Origin: Mesotoga sp. UBA6090
GTDB taxonomy: Bacteria > Thermotogota > Thermotogae > Petrotogales > Kosmotogaceae
Length of the DNA stretch: 64,000 nt
Direction of reading: 5' to 3'
Assembly: GCF_002435945.1 (NCBI RefSeq)
Contig: NZ_DIXC01000057.1
Location: forward strand, 3,262 to 67,261
Shown here: in pieces, positions 44,782-52,268 of the stretch
Layout of the letters: each line of letters starts with the position of its first letter
Position numbering within the stretch: position 1 is the stretch's first letter
Notes under the pieces: model-generated
What the model saw: only the letters and a program-made list of their open reading frames with translations
What the model was told of the DNA's origin: nothing
Database searches by the model: none
Position numbers and translations under genes: made by a program

Positions 44782-46305
44782 TTAGACCGCCTCCTTCACT
44801 TTTTCTTTTGAAACAATATTCTTCATTGCAAGTGTCAGCAAGAACTCCTCGGAAAAGTCTTTCTTGTCGACCTCTCCAGCCATTCTACCGTTAGAGATAA
44901 CGTATATACGGTCAGACATGCTCATGAGTTCAGGAAGATAGGAGGATATGAGCACAATCCCCTTGTTGCTGGCGAGAATCTCGCCGAAGAGTTTGTATAT
45001 TTCCGATTTCGTTCCAACGTCGATACCGACGGTCGGTTCATCGAAGATTAGAACATCTGTATTTTTACAGAGCCATCTAGCGATGATTACCTTCTGCTGG
45101 TTTCCTCCACTCAGCTCGGAAACCGGCTGGAAGATGCTGCCAATCTTTATAGAAAGCTTGTCGATATACTCTCTTGCCTGTGAATGAGCCTTCCCATAGT
45201 TGATGATAGGACCCGCCATCACCTCGTCGAAGTTAATTATGTTAATATTGAAATCTATATCCTGCTGCAAGAAGATTCCCTGTTTTCTCCTGTCTTCCGG
45301 AAGATAGCCAATACCCTTCATCAGCGCATCCTTCGGTGTCTTTATCGAAACGTCTTTGCCTTCAACCGATATCTTTCCTTCTTTAAGAAAATCGGCTCCG
45401 AAAAGCGCCCGTGCAATCTCAGTTCTTCCAGCACCCATCAAGCCAAAGAAGCCTACTACTTCGCCTTCCCTTACATGGAAACTGATATTCTCGAATCTCT
45501 CTCCGGAAAGGTTCTCGACCCTCAGGAGCTCTTTGCCAGCCTTTGTGTCTTTTTTGTGGTACATCTCCTCAATCGATCTGCCAACCATCAGAGGGATCAG
45601 TTTCTCAACGTTTTCAAGCTCTTCCGTTGTGTAAGTTCCCACTGTGGCCCCGTCCTTCAAGACTGTAACCGTATCACATATGTCAAAGACCTCTTCAAGG
45701 TTATGCGAGATATAGATTACGGCCGTTCCCTGATTCTTGAGTTCATCTATTATCTGAAAGAGAATTTTCGTCTCATTCCTTGTGAGCACGGCGGTCGGTT
45801 CATCAAAGATAACTAGTCTGGGCTTCTGCCAGAGCGCCTTGGATATGGTTATCATTTCACTTTCAGCTATACTCAACTCTTTTATGCTTTTGCGGACGTT
45901 TATGTCCAGACCGATATTCTCCAGGAACTCCGTTGATTCTTTGTACATCTTCTTCCAGTTTATGAATGGACCAATCTTAGGTTGCTGCCCAAGAAAGAAG
46001 TTTTCTGCCACGGAAAGATCGGGTGTGACCATGACATCCTGATAAACGGCGTAGATTCCCAACGCTTTTGATATCAACGGTGAATTCCTGGAAATTTCAT
46101 TTCCTTCAAAGATCATTGTCCCTGAGTCTTTCGAATAAGCTCCTGTAATTATCTTTATGAGTGTCGATTTCCCTGCTCCGTTTTCTCCCACAAGCCCTCT
46201 CACCTCACCGTTTTTGACGGAGAGGAAGACATTGTCAAGAGCCTTAACAGCAGGGAAACTCTTGTTTATACCTTCTAGCTCAATTACGGTCTTTTCCTCG
46301 GGCAT
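44782..46305 (-). CDS. Ribose-type ABC transporter ATPase with two domains (RbsA family)
   Basis: 507 residues. The first domain has Walker A GENGAGKST, signature LSIAESEM and Walker B VIFDEPTAVL; the second has the degenerate A-loop GLMGAGRTE, signature LSGGNQQKVI and LIFDEPTVGID, as in all RbsA/MglA proteins. AAAGGAGAG precedes the ATG. It abuts the permease gene with no gap. Confidence 0.95.
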   Translation of the reverse strand: MPEEKTVIELEGINKSFPAVKALDNVFLSVKNGEVRGLVGENGAGKSTLIKIITGAYSKDSGTMIFEGNEISRNSPLISKALGIYAVYQDVMVTPDLSVAENFFLGQQPKIGPFINWKKMYKESTEFLENIGLDINVRKSIKELSIAESEMITISKALWQKPRLVIFDEPTAVLTRNETKILFQIIDELKNQGTAVIYISHNLEEVFDICDTVTVLKDGATVGTYTTEELENVEKLIPLMVGRSIEEMYHKKDTKAGKELLRVENLSGERFENISFHVREGEVVGFFGLMGAGRTEIARALFGADFLKEGKISVEGKDVSIKTPKDALMKGIGYLPEDRRKQGIFLQQDIDFNINIINFDEVMAGPIINYGKAHSQAREYIDKLSIKIGSIFQPVSELSGGNQQKVIIARWLCKNTDVLIFDEPTVGIDVGTKSEIYKLFGEILASNKGIVLISSYLPELMSMSDRIYVISNGRMAGEVDKKDFSEEFLLTLAMKNIVSKEKVKEAV

Positions 46306-46319
46306 GTTATCGCTCTCCT

Positions 46320-47015
46320 TTAACCACCATATTTCTTTTCATACTCTTTGTATATAGAGACACTGGAACTTGAACCGAAGACAGTAGCTCCCATTTCCAT
46401 GAATTTCTCGACCTGCTCGAGAGTCCTGACGCCCCCGGAAACTTTGATCTGCTTCTTCCCGGAAACGACAGAGTTAATCAGCTCAACATCACGATAAGAA
46501 GTAGCTCTAGGACCGAAACCCGTCCCGGTCTTCACGAAGTCGATTGTTGGAACGTCTACTATCAATTCACACACTTTGACTATTTCCTCTTCAGTCAATC
46601 TGCTGGTCTCTATTATGAATTTGCAGATTCTGTTTCCTTTCTTTACAAGCTCGGAAAGAGTTACGAACTCCCGTTTCACCAGATCCCAGTTTCTCGATTT
46701 GACTGCAGATACGTTTATCACAATGTCGAAATCAGTAACCGCCTCTCCGAGAGAAATATAGTATTCGATTTCCCTCATTTTCAACTCAGTGGGAATCATT
46801 CCGAGCGGAAAGCCTCCTGGACCCACATTAATTCCAACTTCAGTTCCCTGGACTTTTTCAATGACATAAGTCGGGATCGCATACCAAGGCACAACTACAT
46901 TTCTGAAGTTGTACTCGAGTGTTTCATCAACGAAACTTTCGATATCTTCCCATTTCGATTCTGGAGTGAGCAAAGTATTATCGAAACGCCTGTTAAAAGG
47001 AATGTCTCTATTCAT
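46320..47015 (-). CDS. DeoC/FbaB-type class I aldolase
   Basis: 231 residues. The Schiff-base lysine is in FVKTGTGFGP and a second lysine in IKVSGGVRT, as in deoxyribose-phosphate aldolase. The N-terminus FDNTLLTP is close to the DeoC start. Conventional DeoC has KTSTGF; here it is KTGTGF, and the operon lacks nucleoside enzymes, so a different aldol substrate is likely. GGAGG lies 7 bases upstream of the ATG. Confidence 0.85.
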   Translation of the reverse strand: MNRDIPFNRRFDNTLLTPESKWEDIESFVDETLEYNFRNVVVPWYAIPTYVIEKVQGTEVGINVGPGGFPLGMIPTELKMREIEYYISLGEAVTDFDIVINVSAVKSRNWDLVKREFVTLSELVKKGNRICKFIIETSRLTEEEIVKVCELIVDVPTIDFVKTGTGFGPRATSYRDVELINSVVSGKKQIKVSGGVRTLEQVEKFMEMGATVFGSSSSVSIYKEYEKKYGG

Positions 47016-47050
47016 AAATACCTCCGGGGTAGGCAGAAATTTCTGAAAAA

Positions 47051-47074
47051 GGGCAGCTTTCGCTGCCCATTGGG
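47051..47074 (-). terminator. Stem-loop/attenuator after the ribose-type binding-protein gene
   Basis: On the transcript GGGCAGC-GAAA-GCTGCCC is followed by TTTTTC, just downstream of the binding-protein stop codon. It looks like a weak intrinsic terminator that would let part of transcription reach the permease and enzyme genes. (The stem occupies 47051-47068; the T-run maps to its left side, about 47046-47050.). Confidence 0.6.
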
Positions 47075-47094
47075 TACATTAGCTCTTGCTGAAA

Positions 47095-48063
47095 TTAATA
47101 TCTCTTTCTCGAAAATGGATCGAGAATTTCCATAGACTCTTCAAGAATGTCCTTTGTAATTACGTAGACTCCAGTGTCGTAGTATTCGGGAAGAGGCTCG
47201 CCATGAATGGCCATGAAGGCGTACATAACACCCTTGTAGCCCATACCGTGGGGGTCCTGAACAATGAGAGCCTTCAGTGCTCCACTATCAAGCGCCTCAA
47301 TTTCCAAAGGATCTGAGTCGTAAGCAACTGCCATTATCTCATCCTCTAGACCTCTCTGCTCAATGATTCTGGAAACACCGATTCCTGTGTGATTATTGTC
47401 AGCAAAGAAACCAACCAAATCTGAATGAGCTATCAAAAGGTCCTCAGCTGCGTTGGCCGCTTTTGAAATGTCATTGTCTACATAGATCGTTGGCAGGACT
47501 TCGAGATTCGGAGCTATTTCCTTCAATCTGTTCATAAACCCAGCATCTCTGTCGGTGAGAACTTGGACACCGGCCATTGCACTTATCAGACCGACCTTGC
47601 CATCCAAAGGCTTGTTGTTTGCTTTCAGAGCCTCAACCAGCTTGTCGGCTGCAGCGGCGCCACCAACGGCGTTGTTAGTCGCTAAGAATGAATTGTATCC
47701 AGTATCATAGACGAAGTTGTCAATAAGGATTATCTTGATTCCCTGCTTGTAAGCTTCGTCAAGAATCAGAGAAGGAGCTTCCGAGCTTGTCGAAGAAATA
47801 ACAATCGCATCGGGCTTCTTGTTGACAACGTCCTCAAGAATGGCAACCTGCTTGTCGATGTCTGATTCGGACGGAGGTCCGTAAACCGTGACATTCACAA
47901 GACCCTGGAGATCGTGTTCGGCATTCTTAGCGCCGACTATCGTGTACTGCCAGAAGTCAGAATCCGTCGCCTTTACAATAAAAGCAATTTCGTAAGCGGC
48001 AAAACCTAATGTGGCTCCGAAAAGAATGGAAGCCATGACAAGTAGCATAAGTACTTTGCGCAT
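47095..48063 (-). CDS. Ribose-type periplasmic sugar-binding protein (RbsB family)
   Basis: 322 residues from the ATG at 48063 with AAGGAGGG upstream; signal peptide MRKVLMLLVMASILFGATLG. The mature domain has FWQYTIVGAKNAEHDL, VNKKPDAIVISSTSSEA and ADNNHTGIGVSRII, typical of type I periplasmic binding proteins. It is the first gene of the operon, so it receives most transcription; the following hairpin probably lowers expression of later genes. Confidence 0.93.
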   Translation of the reverse strand: MRKVLMLLVMASILFGATLGFAAYEIAFIVKATDSDFWQYTIVGAKNAEHDLQGLVNVTVYGPPSESDIDKQVAILEDVVNKKPDAIVISSTSSEAPSLILDEAYKQGIKIILIDNFVYDTGYNSFLATNNAVGGAAAADKLVEALKANNKPLDGKVGLISAMAGVQVLTDRDAGFMNRLKEIAPNLEVLPTIYVDNDISKAANAAEDLLIAHSDLVGFFADNNHTGIGVSRIIEQRGLEDEIMAVAYDSDPLEIEALDSGALKALIVQDPHGMGYKGVMYAFMAIHGEPLPEYYDTGVYVITKDILEESMEILDPFSRKRY

Positions 48064-48091
48064 TAGCAAAACCCTCCTTATAAGATTGTTC

Positions 48092-48121
48092 TGTACATAC
48101 GTATGTACACATGTACGTACA
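48092..48121 (-). promoter_or_regulatory. Palindromic TGTAC operator cluster of the 13-gene operon
   Basis: A perfect 18-bp palindrome TGTACATACGTATGTACA (48092-48109) is followed after 2 bases by the 10-bp palindrome TGTACGTACA (48112-48121). TGTAC half-sites recur through the whole block. It begins about 10 bases downstream of the -10 box, over the expected start of transcription and leader. The GntR regulator of the operon is the likely ligand. Confidence 0.75.
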
Positions 48122-48130
48122 AACACTATA

Positions 48131-48159
48131 ATTATAGCAAGTGACCAAACTCGAATCAA
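48131..48159 (-). promoter_or_regulatory. Promoter of the 13-gene sugar operon
   Basis: Minus strand TTGATT (48154-48159), exactly 17 bases, TATAAT (48131-48136). No other good promoter was seen between here and the terminator at 36392. Confidence 0.75.
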
Positions 48160-48283
48160 ATTTGAATGACAGAGGAAATCTTAGTTATAAGAAGCCTAGA
48201 GAAAAAAAGAAGACATAATCGTCTTTAATCACTCTTAATCATCGCCAGTTGTTTCTGGAAAGGTTGGTCTTCTGGACTCTTTC

Positions 48284-50092
48284 TTACCTTCTGAGTTCTC
48301 TTTTCTTCGAATACATTGCAAGCTCCGCATTTCTCAGCACATCATGAAAATCAGTTACCATGTCTCTCTTAGTGGCTACTCCAAATGAGACACTAGCTTC
48401 CACGGCGAAACAGTCTATCTTGCTCAGATTTTTCTCGATTCTTGAAACGATTTCCTCTGCCATTTCGGTGTCTGTTCTCAGAAGAAGGACAACAAACTCA
48501 TCTCCACCCCATCGAACAACTAGATCCTCGTGCCTGCAGGATTCCTTGATTGTGCGAGATATTGTCTTCAGATAATCGTCGCCGTAGAAATGGCCGAAAC
48601 GGTCGTTCAAACCCTTCAGCCCGTTTACATCCGCGAAAATTACGGAAATCGGAAGATTTCTCGAAGTGTCTACTCTGGATACTTCCTCATCTAAGAAGGT
48701 CCTGTTGTAAAGACCAGTCAGCGAATCGTGGAAAGCAAGGAACTGTATTTCTCTAGTCTTCTTGATCTTTTCAAAGGCTCCAAGAGCATGAAGCATCAAC
48801 AACTCGGCAAGCTCTGCATCTTCATGTTTAAAGCTCACGGACTCAACTGTGACTGTTTGAAAAACGCCGAAATCGCCGATGGGAACACTAAGTACAGCCT
48901 TGATCCTATTGCTTGAAGGTATTGCATCGATTTCCTTCGAAACGTCATCGACTATTATCGTTTTCCCGGTCTTCAAAGTCTTTCCAGCAATTCCCTCGTA
49001 CTTTGGAACCCTTGAATTGACTTCGATGTTGTTCGAGTTTCTCTTTGCGACAAGATAGTCTCCTTCGACAATGTCAAGACTGTAATAGTCGAAGCTGAGA
49101 ATTTCGGTGGCCGCTCTAACTATGAGATCATAGACTTCCTCTTCTTCTGTGCAGCTCTCCATCTTGAAGGCAATATCGTGGAGACTTCTTATCTTGTCCC
49201 TGAGGCGCTCGTTTTCAGTTGCCTTCTTCTCAAGCTCCTCGGTTCTTGCCTTGACACGTACTTTAAGAGTGTGATTCCAGAACCAGAGGACAAACAGACC
49301 AATGGCAAAGAAAACGACAATTCCTGCGGTCACCAGCAGATTCCTCTTATTCTGTTCGAACCAGTTTGCCGAGCCAAACCACTTCTCGAAAATCATGCCG
49401 TATTCCCCGCTCTCTCTTACAAGTAGGAGGCCCTTATTCAGCTTATTGAGAAGAGCGAAGTCGTCTTTTGCCGTTGCGAAAGCGTAATCTCTATCGAAGA
49501 CCATGATGCTTGAAGCTTCAAGATTATCGATCTTGTTCTCCTTGGCAAAGTAGAGACATTGGTACTTCTCGAAGAGACCATAATCTCCCTTACCGGATGA
49601 GAGAAACTTGAGTCCTTCAAGTGGAGAATCAACCGCGACAATCTCATCGGTTATAGAGTTCTCCAGGAGATAGTCGTGCATGACACCGTTCCTTTGTACG
49701 ACAATTTCCCCTCCTCTCAGATCATCTACGGTAGGCTCTTTGGAACCTTTTCTGTAAAAGATCGCCATGTGCAGAGTATTGTGGGGAATCGAAAAACCGT
49801 ATATCTTTTGCCGTTCGGGAGTGACAGCCATGCCTATTAGGCCGTCAAGTTCTCCTGACTTGAACTTTTCGACCACGAGATTCCATTCACCGAGCTCTAT
49901 TTCAATATCCAGCTCGGCAACTCTAGAGACGGCCTTCATCAGGTCCACATTGAATCCCGTGTGCTCACCGTTTTCATCAACAAACTCATACGGAGGATAT
50001 GCGTTATCCCCGCCGAAAGTGAGCTTATCTGCGAAAACAAAAACACACAAGAGAATCAAGACAAGTGACAAGAAAGTCTTCCTGTTTTTCAT
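48284..50092 (-). CDS. Diguanylate cyclase with periplasmic solute-binding sensor, GAF and GGDEF domains
   Basis: 602 residues from the ATG at 50092 (GGGGTGA upstream). A signal/anchor helix leads to a family 3 binding-protein-like sensor (GGDNAYPPYEFVDENG, IGMAVTPERQ), a membrane helix near residue 265 (LLVTAGIVVFFAIGLFVLWF), a coiled linker, a GAF domain and a C-terminal GGDEF domain. The active-site loop RWGGDEFVVLL is intact and an inhibitory RxxD site (RHED) lies five residues before GGDEF, so it should make c-di-GMP and be feedback-controlled. The sensor probably binds an amino acid or similar small ligand. Confidence 0.92.
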   Translation of the reverse strand: MKNRKTFLSLVLILLCVFVFADKLTFGGDNAYPPYEFVDENGEHTGFNVDLMKAVSRVAELDIEIELGEWNLVVEKFKSGELDGLIGMAVTPERQKIYGFSIPHNTLHMAIFYRKGSKEPTVDDLRGGEIVVQRNGVMHDYLLENSITDEIVAVDSPLEGLKFLSSGKGDYGLFEKYQCLYFAKENKIDNLEASSIMVFDRDYAFATAKDDFALLNKLNKGLLLVRESGEYGMIFEKWFGSANWFEQNKRNLLVTAGIVVFFAIGLFVLWFWNHTLKVRVKARTEELEKKATENERLRDKIRSLHDIAFKMESCTEEEEVYDLIVRAATEILSFDYYSLDIVEGDYLVAKRNSNNIEVNSRVPKYEGIAGKTLKTGKTIIVDDVSKEIDAIPSSNRIKAVLSVPIGDFGVFQTVTVESVSFKHEDAELAELLMLHALGAFEKIKKTREIQFLAFHDSLTGLYNRTFLDEEVSRVDTSRNLPISVIFADVNGLKGLNDRFGHFYGDDYLKTISRTIKESCRHEDLVVRWGGDEFVVLLLRTDTEMAEEIVSRIEKNLSKIDCFAVEASVSFGVATKRDMVTDFHDVLRNAELAMYSKKRELRR

Positions 50093-50479
50093 CGATTCAC
50101 CCCGATTATTGATATGATAGCACAATCATTACGAATAATTGAAGTTCTAAAAATCCGGAATTTAGTGAGAATCATTTATGGGCCTTATTTATCGCTCCCA
50201 ATCAGACTACAAAGTACTTTCCATTAACTCAAAAGCAATATTATGGAAAAATACTCAAACGTATTTGCCGTCTACATATGTGCGCCTTCACTTTGTGCTG
50301 ACAATTAAATCAAGTAACCAATTTTTCATCGGTTTTCAGAGCAAAACGGTCAATAATAATCAAGTGGCTAAAAACAAGTCTTTCAAAGACTTTCGTTCCA
50401 AAATCTGGACTACGGCCGCGAAAGTAATCGACACGTGTATTAAGATTGAATAGAGAATACACGCCAAGGGGGAATTGTC
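50093..50479. other. Divergent gap between the diguanylate cyclase and etfB
   Basis: No supportable gene. A 91-codon plus-strand frame (50178-50453) has no ribosome binding site and a random-looking product. The right end carries the probable etfB promoter. Confidence 0.5.
50428..50456 (+). promoter_or_regulatory. Possible promoter of etfB-etfA-FAD dehydrogenase
   Basis: TCGACA (50428-50433), 17 bases, TAGAGA (50451-50456), directly before the ribosome binding site AAGGGGG. Both boxes depart from consensus. Confidence 0.35.
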
Positions 50480-51277
50480 TTGAAAATACTCGTTCTTCTA
50501 AAACAGGTCCCGGACTCCGACGAAGTGAAGCTAAATTCAGAGACGGGAACAATGATAAGAGAGGGTGTTGGTACCGTTATCAATCCTCTCGACCTGCACG
50601 CGCTGGAAACAGCGTTGAGAATCAAAGAGACTGGTAATCACTCCGTTGCGGTTGTTTCTATGGGACCACCAGCCGCAGAAGAGGCCGTGAGGGAAGCAAT
50701 AGCAATGGGTGCCGACAGGGCGGTGCTGCTGACAGACCGTAAGTTCGCAGGCGCCGATACGTGGGCAACGTCTATGGCTCTAGCGAGGTTTGCAGAAAAG
50801 GAAGGTCCCTTTGACCTGATCCTGGCCGGCGAGAAGGCTACCGACGGAGAAACCGGTCAGGTGGGCCCTGAAACAGGCGCTATGCTGGGTATTCCCGTGG
50901 CTACTTATGTTTCGAGGATAGTTGAGCTAGATGAATCGGGCATAACAATCGAACGCGAAGTGGAAGATGGAAAGGAAGTATGGAAGCTTCCCCTACCTTC
51001 ACTCGTTTCGGTGACTAAAGATGTCAATGAACCCAGACTCCCCACCTTGAATGGAAAGAAACTCGCCAGAAATGCCTCAATAGAGAGGGTCGGCAACGAT
51101 TTTCTGGAATTAGATCCATCGGAGATCGGCTTGAAAGGTTCACCAACAAGAGTAGTGAGAATTGGGACCCCGAAGCTCTCGAGGAAGGTAGAGATGTACG
51201 AGGGGAGCAGTATCAGAGACGGAATAGATGAGATAAAGAAGAGATTGGTACCCTATCTGGAGGTGAACCATGAGTGA
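50480..51277 (+). CDS. etfB: Electron transfer flavoprotein beta subunit
   Basis: 265 residues from a TTG with AAGGGGG 7 bases upstream. EtfB features are MKILVLLKQVPDSDEVKL, NPLDLHALETALRIKE, the AMGADRAVLL loop and GEKATDGETGQVGPETGAML, where the nucleotide-binding DGxTGQVGP motif is intact. It overlaps etfA by 8 bases. With etfA it should carry electrons to or from the FAD dehydrogenase encoded next. Confidence 0.95.
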   Translation: MKILVLLKQVPDSDEVKLNSETGTMIREGVGTVINPLDLHALETALRIKETGNHSVAVVSMGPPAAEEAVREAIAMGADRAVLLTDRKFAGADTWATSMALARFAEKEGPFDLILAGEKATDGETGQVGPETGAMLGIPVATYVSRIVELDESGITIEREVEDGKEVWKLPLPSLVSVTKDVNEPRLPTLNGKKLARNASIERVGNDFLELDPSEIGLKGSPTRVVRIGTPKLSRKVEMYEGSSIRDGIDEIKKRLVPYLEVNHE

Positions 51278-52268
51278 TCTCCTGGTAATCGCAGAGAGAA
51301 GAGGAAATGAAATCCACTCAAGTACATTCGAACTACTTGGAAAGGCGAGAGAATTATCCATAAAGCGGCCTCTTACGGTTTCAGTAGTTGTTCTTTCCGA
51401 CAAGCCTGTCGAAGAGGATTCGGCTAACGCTCTCTTCTCAGGAGGGGCAGATCGAATCATCCTGGCAGTAGACAGAAGCTTCTCCAGATTCAATTTCGAA
51501 CCATACACAAAGACTCTGGCTGCTATCGTAAGAGAGTTCGCACCGGAGATCGTTCTTGCGCCAGCCACAACTTCGGGCAGAACCTATATGCCCGGACTGG
51601 CGGCTCTCTTGAAGACTGGCCTGACGGCCGACTGCACCGGTCTAGATATAGAAGAGGAAACTGGAAACCTTCTTCAGACGAGACCTGCTATAGGCGGCAA
51701 CATAATGGCAACTATAAAGACTCCGAATCACAGGCCTCAGATGGCCACCGTGAGACCGAAGACATTCTCGGCTTTGAAGGAAGCATATCAAAGCAAAGGT
51801 GAGCTGGTTCGCTTTGACGTGACTCCGGATTTAGCCCAAACGGTAGCGAAACTCATCGAGTTCCATCCAATAGGAGAGGGGCAGAAGGGTGTTCAGGACG
51901 CCGAAGTAATAATCGCAGGAGGTATGGGACTTCGAAAGGTCGAAAACATGGAACCTGTCTACAGGCTATCAAAAATGATTAACGGAACCATCGGCGCTTC
52001 AAGAAAGATCGTTGATTCGAAGTGGATAGGACACGAAGCTCAAGTCGGATTGAGTGGCCATACAGTTAAACCGAAGATCTACATCGCTGCGGGTATTTCG
52101 GGCGCCGTTCAGCATATTGCTGGGATGCAAACCGCAGAGTTCATCGTTGCGATAAACAGAGACAGGAACGCCGCGATTTTCAACTTCGCAGATATCGGGC
52201 TTGTTGGAGACGCGGTCGAGATTCTGAACGAACTTGCCGAGTCTCTTGAGTCGGAGGTGAAGAGATGA
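51270..52268 (+). CDS. etfA: Electron transfer flavoprotein alpha subunit
   Basis: 332 residues. The C-terminal FAD domain is intact: GGMGLRKVENM, GASRKIVDSKWIGHEAQVG, GHTVKPKIYIAAGISGAVQH and NRDRNAAIFNFADIGLVGDA. There is no N-terminal ferredoxin-like cysteine cluster. It overlaps its neighbours on both sides (8 and 4 bases). Confidence 0.95.
   Translation: MSDLLVIAERRGNEIHSSTFELLGKARELSIKRPLTVSVVVLSDKPVEEDSANALFSGGADRIILAVDRSFSRFNFEPYTKTLAAIVREFAPEIVLAPATTSGRTYMPGLAALLKTGLTADCTGLDIEEETGNLLQTRPAIGGNIMATIKTPNHRPQMATVRPKTFSALKEAYQSKGELVRFDVTPDLAQTVAKLIEFHPIGEGQKGVQDAEVIIAGGMGLRKVENMEPVYRLSKMINGTIGASRKIVDSKWIGHEAQVGLSGHTVKPKIYIAAGISGAVQHIAGMQTAEFIVAINRDRNAAIFNFADIGLVGDAVEILNELAESLESEVKR

Noticed and set aside
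50178..50453. 91-codon plus-strand frame upstream of etfB
   Set aside because: No ribosome binding site and low-complexity composition; overlaps the etfB promoter candidate.
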